Below, in pieces: positions 1 through 5,936 of a DNA stretch of 10,834 bases. The stretch lies in NCBI GenBank assembly GCA_027489135.1, contig JAIYAI010000810.1, positions 1 to 10,834 on the forward strand, written 5' to 3'. Numbering within the stretch: position 1 is the stretch's first letter; every line of letters begins with the position of its first letter. Both the position numbers and the translations under genes were made by a program. Below the pieces are notes generated by a model that worked only from the letters and a program-made list of their open reading frames with translations, was not told the origin of the DNA and did no database searches. Origin of the DNA: Acetobacteraceae bacterium. GTDB lineage: Bacteria; Pseudomonadota; Alphaproteobacteria; Acetobacterales; Acetobacteraceae.

Positions 1-189
1 CTGGCGGAGCGCCTCGGCGGCGCCCCCCTGGTCGAGGCCATTACCGAGGACACCCATAGCTGCTATCTCGGCGACCGGACGCGCCGGCACCCCTGGGGCC
101 ATGGCTGCGGCACCTGCCCCGCCTGCGACCTCCGGCGCCGCGGCTGGGAGGCATGGTTCGGCGCGCAAGGGAACCAGACCAATGGATGA
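1..189 (+). CDS. queC: 7-cyano-7-deazaguanine synthase QueC, C-terminal fragment
   Basis: Only the last 62 residues are visible; the gene begins before the window. QueC converts 7-carboxy-7-deazaguanine to preQ0 using ATP and ammonia, in the cytosolic pathway to queuosine and other 7-deazapurines. The visible tail carries the family's zinc-binding signature: a Cys in HSCYLGD (residue 21 of the fragment), then CGTCPAC (Cys 38, 41 and 44), followed by LRRRGWEAWFG, which is the usual QueC ending. All four expected zinc-ligand cysteines are present. The ATP-binding PP-loop would lie upstream. The reading frame stays open from base 1 to a TGA at 187-189. The 3' end overlaps the start codon of the next gene by 8 nt, so the two are probably co-translated. 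Seen: motif and frame. Known: QueC zinc site. The call is secure despite truncation. Confidence 0.93.
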   Translation: MAERLGGAPLVEAITEDTHSCYLGDRTRRHPWGHGCGTCPACDLRRRGWEAWFGAQGNQTNG

Positions 190-745
190 CATCACGCGCC
201 GCCGCGTCGAGGGCGCCGCCTTCCTCATCGCCTTCGCCCTCTGCATCCCGGCGGCGAATTGGCTGATCGGCAATGCCGGCACGGTCTGCGTGCCGAACGG
301 GCCCTGCCTGATCCCGGTGGCGCCGGGGCTGATGGCGCCGTCCGGCGTGCTGATGATCGGCCTCGCGCTGGTGCTGCGGGATCTGGTGCAGCGCAGGCTG
401 GGTGTCGGCTGGGCGGCAGGGGCGATCCTCGCGGGTGCCGCGCTCTCGGCCCTGCTGGCGCCGCCGGCGCTGGTGCTGGCCTCCGCGCTCGCCTTCCTGC
501 TGAGCGAGCTTGCCGACCTCGCGGTCTACACGCCGCTGCAGAAGCGGCGCCTGATGCTGGCGGTACTGGCCAGCGGCGCCGTCGGTCTGGTGGTGGACAG
601 TGTGGTGTTTCTCTATGTGGCTTTCGGGAGTCTCGACTATCTTGCGGGCCAGGTGGTGGGGAAGGCGTGGATGGTCCTGCTGGCCCTGCCGCTGATCCAC
701 TGGCTCCGCCAGCGCGACGCGCGGCTCGGGCTGGTGCCGGCCTGA
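182..745 (+). CDS. VUT/YhhQ-family queuosine precursor transporter
   Basis: A 187-aa hydrophobic protein with about six predicted membrane spans (roughly residues 11-29, 45-66, 75-97, 99-117, 121-148 and 154-174). It matches the VUT (COG1738, YhhQ) family through PSGVLMIGLALVLRD (53-67), SELADLAVYTPLQ (108-120) and the DSVVFLYVAFGS / GQVVGKAW region near the C-terminus. E. coli YhhQ imports preQ0 and preQ1; here the family role is supported by direct linkage to queC. I chose ATG 182 because family members begin just before the first span, an AAGGGA lies 9 nt upstream, and this start overlaps the queC stop. The in-frame ATG at 101 would add an unrelated Arg/Ala-rich leader read inside queC. 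It is shorter than E. coli YhhQ (about 220 aa), as many VUT proteins are. The transported substrate is inferred. Confidence 0.85.
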   Translation: MDDITRRRVEGAAFLIAFALCIPAANWLIGNAGTVCVPNGPCLIPVAPGLMAPSGVLMIGLALVLRDLVQRRLGVGWAAGAILAGAALSALLAPPALVLASALAFLLSELADLAVYTPLQKRRLMLAVLASGAVGLVVDSVVFLYVAFGSLDYLAGQVVGKAWMVLLALPLIHWLRQRDARLGLVPA

Positions 746-756
746 GGGAGCGCGGG

Positions 757-876
757 ATGATTCGTCTGCTGGTCGCGATGCTGCTGGTGCTGGCGACGAC
801 CGCCGCCTGCAACGAGATCAAGCCAGACGAGGTGCCCGGCGGGTATGGTGCGCCGAATCGCGGGCGGGGCGCCTGA
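757..876 (+). CDS. very small predicted lipoprotein (39 aa), first of a tandem pair
   Basis: A 39-aa ORF starting 11 nt after the transporter stop, with a GGGAG ribosome-binding sequence 8 nt before the ATG. The N-terminus is Met-Ile-Arg followed by a hydrophobic stretch ending in LATTAAC, a plausible though not ideal lipobox with the acceptor Cys at residue 18. The mature peptide would be only 22 residues, rich in Pro and Gly and ending YGAPNRGRGA. I recognise no named family. The start of a second, similar ORF lies 37 nt downstream. Codons have the same GC-rich third positions as the neighbours. It is probably co-transcribed with queC and the transporter. A role in the cell envelope is inference from the lipobox alone. 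A chance ORF is possible but less likely, given the RBS, the signal and the paralogous neighbour. Confidence 0.6.
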   Translation: MIRLLVAMLLVLATTAACNEIKPDEVPGGYGAPNRGRGA

Positions 877-913
877 TCTTCCATTCGGCGGGCGCCGCGC
901 CATGTGCGGGGCC

Positions 914-1027
914 ATGCGCTGGATCATCCTGCTCGTCGTGCTGATCGCCACCGGTTGCGGCGGCGTGATCCAGCCCGCCACCTCGCCGCCGAGCTACGGC
1001 CATATCAGCGCCGGCGGCGGGGCCTAG
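914..1027 (+). CDS. very small predicted lipoprotein (37 aa), second of a tandem pair
   Basis: A 37-aa ORF with one Arg, a strongly hydrophobic core (IILLVVLIATG) and an acceptor Cys at residue 15, a convincing lipoprotein signal. The mature part is about 23 residues, Pro/Ser/Gly-rich, ending YGHISAGGGA. Aligned without gaps over the final 19 residues, it matches the upstream small lipoprotein at 8 positions, with the pattern I-x-P-x3-P-x2-YG-x4-G-x-GA. In-frame ATGs at 902 and 845 would add residues before the signal core; 914 gives the most normal signal length, but 902 cannot be excluded, and no start has a strong RBS. Its TAG stop is also the first base of a large hairpin. The function is unknown to me. 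Confidence 0.6.
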   Translation: MRWIILLVVLIATGCGGVIQPATSPPSYGHISAGGGA

Positions 1028-1064
1028 ACCAAGATCCGCGCGCACCGAGGCGCGGATCATGGTC
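1027..1064. terminator. large hairpin between convergent operons, likely bidirectional terminator
   Basis: The left arm 1027-1041 (gacca-a-gatccgcgc) pairs with 1050-1064 (gcgcggatc-a-tggtc) around an 8-nt loop. That is 14 base pairs interrupted by one A/A mismatch. It begins on the last base of the small lipoprotein stop codon and lies between two convergent transcription units. The + side is followed by a short T-rich stretch (tttgtcttgt, 1071-1080) rather than a clean U-tract, so intrinsic termination is plausible but not textbook. It could instead be a dispersed palindromic repeat. Confidence 0.6.
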
Positions 1065-1081
1065 CAAGCCTTTGTCTTGTC

Positions 1082-1124
1082 GCGTGATTCACCCCTTCGG
1101 TGATTCCACCTCCGGCGATCACGC
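1082..1124. terminator. nested stem-loop downstream of the monooxygenase gene
   Basis: GCGTGAT (1082-1088) pairs with ATCACGC (1118-1124), and inside it TCACC (1089-1093) pairs with GGTGA (1099-1103) around a CCTTC loop. It starts 9 nt beyond the monooxygenase stop codon on the - strand and could act as a terminator or 3'-end stabiliser for that operon. No U-tract follows on the - strand, so the assignment is tentative. Confidence 0.35.
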
Positions 1125-1132
1125 TTGAAGCC

Positions 1133-2338
1133 TCAGCCCGCCTTGCGTGACTCCGGCGCCCCGGGCCAGGTCTGCGGCGTGTGCAGCCAGGCCATCGATT
1201 CCCGGGCCTGCACCGGATCCCGCCCGGCCAGCCACTGGTCCCTGAGTTCCGCCCGCACGCCTGCCGCGTGGTAGATCTCGCCGAAGATCCGCGCGACCGT
1301 CTGCACGCGCCCCGCGCGTAGCACGCGGAGTTCCTCGTATGCCCTGAACGCCGCCGGGATGTCGCCGCCATGCACGCCAAGCTGGTCGGCGAGGCAGACC
1401 GCATCCTCCAGCGCCATGTTCGCGCCCTGCGCCAGGTATTGCAGCATCGGGTGCGCGGCATCGCCCAACAGCGCGACGCGCCCCTGCACCCAGCCCCGGC
1501 AGGGATCGCGGTCGCACAGCACCCAGAAGCGCCAGGTCTCGATCTTCTCGAGCATCGCCCGCACCTCGGGCCGCGTGCCTTCGAAATGGCTCCACAGCAG
1601 CGCGGTGTCGCCGGCCTGGTCCCAGCCCTCGGCGTAGTGGTCGGAATGGAAGACGGCGACGAGGTTCATCAGTTCCCCGCGCCGCAGCGGGTAGTGCACC
1701 AGGTGCAGCTTCGGCCCGGCCCAGAGCTGCACCACGTCGCGCGGGATGCCGGCCGGCACCTGGTCCATCGTCAGCACGGCGCGATAGGCGATATGGCCGG
1801 AAACGACCGGCGGCCCGTCACCCAGAAGCTGCCCACGCACCTTGCTCCAGAGCCCGTCGCAGCCGATCAGCGCGGCGCCGCGCGCGGTGGGCACAGATTC
1901 CTCGAACTGAACGCTCACACCGGCCTCGTCCTGCTGGAAACCGGCGACGGTGCGGCCGGTCTCCATGCTGATCAGGTTGGGCATGGCGAGGCAGGCGCGG
2001 TGCAGAACCTCCAGCATGTCGCCGCGATGGATCACGGCATAGGGCTGGCCGTAGCGGTCGCGCATGCCCTCCAGCGGGATGCGCGTGACCTCGTGGCCGC
2101 CGACCGCGTCGCGCATGATCAGCGCCTTCGGGAAGGCGGCCTCCTGCGTCATGGCCTCGGTCACGCCGAGCCGGTCGAACATCGCGAAGACATTGGGCCC
2201 GAGCTGGATGCCGGCGCCGATCTCGCGGAACTCCGTGGCGCGTTCGAAGACCCGCACGCGATGCCCGGCGCGGGCGAGCGCGAGCGCCGTGCCGAGGCCG
2301 CCGATGCCGCCGCCGGCAACCAGAAAGGGTTCCATCAT
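1133..2338 (-). CDS. FAD-dependent aromatic monooxygenase, 3-hydroxybenzoate 6-hydroxylase-like
   Basis: A 401-aa class A flavoprotein hydroxylase, full length for the family. Visible motifs are the Rossmann FAD motif GGGIGGLG (9-16) with Glu32 ending the second strand, EIGAGIQLGPN (39-49), the DG motif in GCDGLWSKVR (159-168), and the GD motif in LLGDAAHPMLQYLAQGA (290-306). Counting from the first Met, His212, Tyr216 and Gln300 fall where I recall the active-site His213, Tyr217 and Gln301 of Rhodococcus 3-hydroxybenzoate 6-hydroxylase. The C-terminal GEIYHAAGVRAELR segment also fits that subgroup. Such enzymes use NAD(P)H and O2 to hydroxylate para to an existing OH, giving gentisate. The substrate could equally be a related hydroxylated heteroaromatic acid, as for the more distant NicC (6-hydroxynicotinate). 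It is the last gene of the operon and overlaps the decarboxylase-like gene by 4 nt (ATG 2338) or 1 nt (ATG 2335). Confidence 0.85.
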   Translation of the reverse strand: MMEPFLVAGGGIGGLGTALALARAGHRVRVFERATEFREIGAGIQLGPNVFAMFDRLGVTEAMTQEAAFPKALIMRDAVGGHEVTRIPLEGMRDRYGQPYAVIHRGDMLEVLHRACLAMPNLISMETGRTVAGFQQDEAGVSVQFEESVPTARGAALIGCDGLWSKVRGQLLGDGPPVVSGHIAYRAVLTMDQVPAGIPRDVVQLWAGPKLHLVHYPLRRGELMNLVAVFHSDHYAEGWDQAGDTALLWSHFEGTRPEVRAMLEKIETWRFWVLCDRDPCRGWVQGRVALLGDAAHPMLQYLAQGANMALEDAVCLADQLGVHGGDIPAAFRAYEELRVLRAGRVQTVARIFGEIYHAAGVRAELRDQWLAGRDPVQARESMAWLHTPQTWPGAPESRKAG

Positions 2339-3297
2339 GGAGATTCGCCCAGCGTGCTCGGGTGGAACAGCGCCTCGGGTTCGATCGGCGCGCGCGCCAG
2401 CCCATCCTCCACGGCGTAGCGGATCATGGCGGCGACCTCGTCGCGGTTGCGGGCGAACCCATACGGCCAGGGATCGCCGCCCATGATCGCCGCCTGCTGC
2501 CGGTAGGCCTCCGCGATCCAGGGCAGCGAGACGCGGAGCACGTTGTTCAGCGCAAGCTCCGCCACCGCCAGCGCGCGCGCCCTGGCGAAGGCGCGGAACA
2601 ACTCCACCGGCAGCCAGGGGTGCTTCTCCGCGACGTCGCGGCGGACAGCGAGGCAGTGCATGATCGGGAAGAAGCCGCTGGCGCGATGCCAGGCCACCTC
2701 CTCCGCCATGGTGTCGGACCAGAGCCGCGCCACCGGTGCGCTCCCGTCGGCGAAGCAGGCCGGCGGCCGCGGCGACACCATGGCGTCGAGCGTGCCATCG
2801 GCCAGCGCCGCATTCAGGTCGCGCCCCAGCGGCGCCACGTCGTGGCCCGGCGGCAGGGAGATCGGCGTCCGCTCCTGCCCGGTGCGCCAGGCAATGCGGC
2901 GCGTATCGACGCCGTAGTGGTCGCGCAGCAGGCCGCGCACCCAGAGCGCCGCGGTCTGCTGGTACTGCGGCAGGCCGATGGTCCGGCCCCCCAGGTCCTT
3001 CGGTCCCGCGATGCCGCGATCCGTGCGGATCGTCACCGCGGAATGGCGGAAGGCGCGGGAGAGGAAGACCGGCACGCCGATATAGGGCCCGTCGCCGCGC
3101 GCCGTGGTGACGATGTGGCTGCCCATCGAGAGCTCCGTGATCTCGAAGGGCGCGTCGCGCATGGCGCGGGCGAAGATGTCCTCCGGCTCGCCGGGCAGGC
3201 AGACGAGATCGACGCCGGGCACGGTGACGCGCCCGTCGAGGATCGGCCGCGACCGGTCCGTCGCCGCGCAGGCCAGCGTCAGCGTGATCCGCGCCAT
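2335..3297 (-). CDS. 4,5-dihydroxyphthalate decarboxylase (Pht5)-family protein
   Basis: A 320-aa protein resembling the Pht5 family, which shares the fold of periplasmic binding proteins (NMT1/THI5-like). Diagnostic stretches are LTLACAATDRSRPILDGRV (6-24), the FEITELSMGSH region (51-61), PVFLSRAFRHS (76-86), GLPQYQQTAALWVRG (108-122), GFFPIMHCLAVRR (208-220) and WPYGFARNR (277-285). Pht5 removes a carboxyl group from 4,5-dihydroxyphthalate to give protocatechuate, but many relatives are of unproven activity. There is no signal peptide, so it should be cytosolic, which argues for an enzyme rather than a transporter subunit. I chose ATG 3297 because the conserved region begins there and it lies 1 nt after the molybdopterin-subunit stop; an upstream Met at 3321 would add eight basic residues. 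No phthalate dioxygenase is nearby, so the true substrate is unknown. Confidence 0.8.
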   Translation of the reverse strand: MARITLTLACAATDRSRPILDGRVTVPGVDLVCLPGEPEDIFARAMRDAPFEITELSMGSHIVTTARGDGPYIGVPVFLSRAFRHSAVTIRTDRGIAGPKDLGGRTIGLPQYQQTAALWVRGLLRDHYGVDTRRIAWRTGQERTPISLPPGHDVAPLGRDLNAALADGTLDAMVSPRPPACFADGSAPVARLWSDTMAEEVAWHRASGFFPIMHCLAVRRDVAEKHPWLPVELFRAFARARALAVAELALNNVLRVSLPWIAEAYRQQAAIMGGDPWPYGFARNRDEVAAMIRYAVEDGLARAPIEPEALFHPSTLGESP

Positions 3298-3298
3298 G

Positions 3299-5410
3299 TC
3301 AGCCCGCCGCGGCCTCGGCAATGGCCTCCGGCGTGAAGGGCAGCCGCTTGGGCCGAACGCCGAGCGCGTCGTGGATCGCGTTGGCGATGGCGGCGATGGC
3401 CGGGCCCATGCTGGCCTCCCCCGCGCCGAGGAACTTCTCGGCGGGGCGGTCGATCATCTCGACCTCCACCGTCGGCACCTCGGAGAAGCGGAGGATCGGG
3501 TAGCTCTCCCAGGAATCGCTGGTGACGCGGCGGCGGTCGAAGGTGACGCGTTCCAGCAGGGCCACGGAGGCGCCGTGGATGGCGCCGCCCTCGTACTGGT
3601 TCTTCACGCCGTCGGGGTTGACGATCTCCCCCGCATCGCCGGCGATCCAGAGGCGGCGGCAGAAGACGCGCTCCTTCGCCTCGACCTCGGCGATCACGGC
3701 GCCCCAGGCGGCGCTGTTCTTGTAGCGCGCGACGCCGATGCCCATCCCCCAGCCCTCGCGCTTCACGCGGCCGCGCCAGTTCGCCATCGCCGCCGCCTTC
3801 TCCAGCACGGCGCGCGAGCGTTCGTCGTCGAGATGCCGGAGGCGGAAATCCAGCGGGTCCTCGCCGGCAGCCTCGGCCATCTCGTCCATCAGGCTTTCGA
3901 TGGTCCAGACATTCATCAGCGCACCGAGGCCGCGCAGCGAGGAGACGCGGAGCGGCATCTCCAGCAGCCGCCGCGTGGTCACGGTGAGATTGGGCAGCCG
4001 GTAGAAGGGGATGGCGTTGCGCTGCGACCCGCCACCCGTCGCCAGTGGCGGATTGGCCGAGGGCTTCACCGGGAAGGGCTCGGCGATCTGGCTGGCGACC
4101 AGCAGCGTCGGGTTGGTATCGCGGCCGGGCCTGTTCACGTGGCCGTTGCTGGTGATGGTGCTCCGCCAGCCCAACAGCGACCCGTCCGCGGCCTGGCTCG
4201 CCTCGACCTCCACCAGCATGCCGGGGGAATAGGGCGCCCAGCCCAGTTCTTCGGCGCGGGTCCAGAGCAGGCGCACCGGCGTGCCGGGCACAGCGCGGGC
4301 AATGATCGCGGCTTCCAGCGCCACGTCGTCGGCGCCGTTGTGGCCGTAGCAGCCCGCACCCTCCATATGCGTGACGACGACGCTCTCCAGCGGCAGGCGC
4401 AGCACCGTCGCGGCGTCGGAACGCAGGTTGTAGACGCCCTGGGTGTGCGACCAGATCCGCACGGCCTCTCCGTCCCAGCGCGCCACGGCGCAGGACGGGC
4501 CGAGCGAGGCGTGCGCGATGTAGGGTCGCTGGAAGCGGCGCTTCCAGGTGCGGGCGGGCGCCGGCGTCTCCGCGGCGCGCTCGATCTCGACCTTCGGCTC
4601 GCCCCGTGCGCCGGCCACGTCGAGCCACGCGTCGAGCGCGTGGTCGTCGGGCAGGCTGTCGGTCTCCTCCCAGCGGCAGCGGGCGGCGACGCGCGCGGCC
4701 AGAGCCTCCGCCTCCCACTCCGTCGCGGCGAGCACGGCCAGGAAGTTGCCGTCGCGCACCACCTGCGCACCCTCCGGCAGGGCGACGTCACGCAGCACGG
4801 CGCCGCGCGAGGGCGGGCGCACGGTGCGGGCATGCAACATGCCGGGCAGGCGGAGATCATGCACGAAGCGCGCGGCGCCGAAGACCTTGTCCGGCAGGTC
4901 GACGCGGGCGACGGAGGTGCCGGAGAGCCGCCGCGCCGCGATCGGCTTCGGCGTGGCATCGGCGGGTGCCTCGGTCTCCAGCAGCCCCGCGCCGGCGAGC
5001 GACCAGTACGAGCCGAGTTCCTTGCCGTCGGGGCCGAGGAAGCGACCATCCTCGACGGCGATGCGCTCCATCGGCACGCCGCTGCGCTGCGAGATCACCT
5101 GCAGGTATATCCCGCGCGTCGCGGCGCAGGCATGGCGCACCGCGGTGCCGCCATCCTGCATCGAGAGGGAGGAGGAGGTGACGCCCTCGTTCGGGCTCTC
5201 GCCGGTGGTGGTGCGGGCCAGCGCGATTCGCTCCATCCCGACATCGAGTTCGTCCGCGGCAATCTGCGTCAGCGCGGTCAGGATGCCCTGGCCGATCTCG
5301 ACCTTGCCGGGCTTCAGCGTCACGACGCCATCGCTGTCGAAGGCCAGCCACTGCGACAGGCGGCGGTTGGCGTTGAGGCTGCCCGGCAGCTTCACCTCGG
5401 TCCCACTCAT
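3299..5410 (-). CDS. molybdopterin-binding hydroxylase subunit, IorB/NicB-like
   Basis: A 703-aa large subunit of the xanthine dehydrogenase superfamily, of the two-subunit isoquinoline 1-oxidoreductase / nicotinate dehydrogenase kind. The GQGILTALTQIAADEL motif lies near the N-terminus (40-55) rather than late, the rearranged order known for IorB-type proteins. A hammerhead-like region follows (about 160-250), then GCYGHNGADDVALEAA (353-368), an RxLGALMN segment (493-500) and the C-terminal GAGEASMGPAIAAIANAI (662-679). Glu665 is the expected catalytic base. It should hydroxylate a ring carbon with water as oxygen donor, passing electrons to the iron-sulfur subunit. There is no Tat signal, and no CXXCH haem motif such as NicB carries at its C-terminus. 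ATG 5410 overlaps the upstream stop by 4 nt (ATGA). The substrate is not readable from sequence. Confidence 0.9.
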   Translation of the reverse strand: MSGTEVKLPGSLNANRRLSQWLAFDSDGVVTLKPGKVEIGQGILTALTQIAADELDVGMERIALARTTTGESPNEGVTSSSLSMQDGGTAVRHACAATRGIYLQVISQRSGVPMERIAVEDGRFLGPDGKELGSYWSLAGAGLLETEAPADATPKPIAARRLSGTSVARVDLPDKVFGAARFVHDLRLPGMLHARTVRPPSRGAVLRDVALPEGAQVVRDGNFLAVLAATEWEAEALAARVAARCRWEETDSLPDDHALDAWLDVAGARGEPKVEIERAAETPAPARTWKRRFQRPYIAHASLGPSCAVARWDGEAVRIWSHTQGVYNLRSDAATVLRLPLESVVVTHMEGAGCYGHNGADDVALEAAIIARAVPGTPVRLLWTRAEELGWAPYSPGMLVEVEASQAADGSLLGWRSTITSNGHVNRPGRDTNPTLLVASQIAEPFPVKPSANPPLATGGGSQRNAIPFYRLPNLTVTTRRLLEMPLRVSSLRGLGALMNVWTIESLMDEMAEAAGEDPLDFRLRHLDDERSRAVLEKAAAMANWRGRVKREGWGMGIGVARYKNSAAWGAVIAEVEAKERVFCRRLWIAGDAGEIVNPDGVKNQYEGGAIHGASVALLERVTFDRRRVTSDSWESYPILRFSEVPTVEVEMIDRPAEKFLGAGEASMGPAIAAIANAIHDALGVRPKRLPFTPEAIAEAAAG

Positions 5411-5868
5411 GCCGCCATCTCCTTGGCCGCGCGCCGGACGGCGCGGATGATCCGGTTGTGGCTGCCGCAGCGGCAGAGATGCGGGTCGAGCGCGCTGCGG
5501 ATCGCGTCCTCGTCCGGGTCGGGATTCGTCGCCAGCAGCGCCGCGGCGCTCACCAGGATGCCGGAAAGACAGTAGCCGCACTGCCCCGCCTGCTCCGCCA
5601 GGAAGGCGGCCTGCAGCGGGTGCGGCGCCTCGGGCGTGCCGAGGCCCTCGACCGTGGTCACGCTCCGGCCGGCGGCGGCGCTCGCCGGCAGGCTGCAGGC
5701 ATAGCTGGGCTTGCCGTCGACCAGCACCATGCAGGTGCCGCACTGCTCCGTGCCGCAGCCGAAGCGCGGGCCCGAAAGCCCGCCAGGCCCGCGCAGCGCG
5801 TGCAGCAGCGAGACCTCCTCCGGCACGTCCAGCGCGACCGCCGCGCCGTTCAGGGTGAATGCGACCAT
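5407..5868 (-). CDS. [2Fe-2S] subunit of molybdenum hydroxylase, IorA/NicA-like
   Basis: A 153-aa electron-transfer subunit of normal length for the family. The N-terminal plant-ferredoxin-type cluster has Cys38, Cys43 and Cys46 in FGCGTEQCGTCMV, plus Cys58. The C-terminal helical cluster has Cys97 and Cys100 (QCGYCLSG) and Cys132 and Cys134 (CRCGSHNRI). All eight ligands are present. It passes electrons from the molybdenum centre to an external acceptor; no FAD subunit gene of the CoxM type accompanies it. An AAGGA ribosome-binding sequence lies about 9 nt before ATG 5868. The stop overlaps the start of the molybdopterin subunit (ATGA), which fits stoichiometric production of both subunits. 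It lacks a signal peptide, so the complex is probably cytosolic unless another partner exports it. Confidence 0.93.
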   Translation of the reverse strand: MVAFTLNGAAVALDVPEEVSLLHALRGPGGLSGPRFGCGTEQCGTCMVLVDGKPSYACSLPASAAAGRSVTTVEGLGTPEAPHPLQAAFLAEQAGQCGYCLSGILVSAAALLATNPDPDEDAIRSALDPHLCRCGSHNRIIRAVRRAAKEMAA

Positions 5869-5905
5869 GGGCCCGGTCCTTATCGCTTCAGCCGGCGATT
5901 CACGC

Positions 5906-5925
5906 CCCGCGTGGGTCCACGCGGG
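5906..5925. other. GC-rich perfect inverted repeat between binding-protein and [2Fe-2S] genes
   Basis: CCCGCGTGG (5906-5914) and CCACGCGGG (5917-5925) are perfect inverted repeats separated by GT; in RNA the loop would open to about 4 nt. The hairpin sits in the 68-nt gap between the solute-binding protein stop and the [2Fe-2S] start. No U-tract follows on the - strand, so partial termination or mRNA processing that makes more binding protein than enzyme is more likely than full termination. This is inference from position and structure. Confidence 0.4.
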
Positions 5926-5936
5926 ACGATCGCGGG

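Noticed and set aside
41..884. Minus-strand open frames opposite queC and the transporter
   Set aside because: Arg/Gln/Pro-rich shadows; the + strand carries conserved QueC and VUT motifs.
3104..5575. An 823-codon open frame on the + strand
   Set aside because: It is antisense to the molybdopterin subunit and part of the Pht5-like gene, which have clear family motifs. Its product is His/Arg/Gly-rich with no recognisable domain, typical of shadow frames in GC-rich DNA.
3299..5743. Longer 814-codon reading of the molybdopterin subunit
   Set aside because: The first 111 residues are an Arg-rich out-of-frame reading of the [2Fe-2S] gene. The ATG at 5410 overlaps that gene's stop and starts at the conserved N-terminus.
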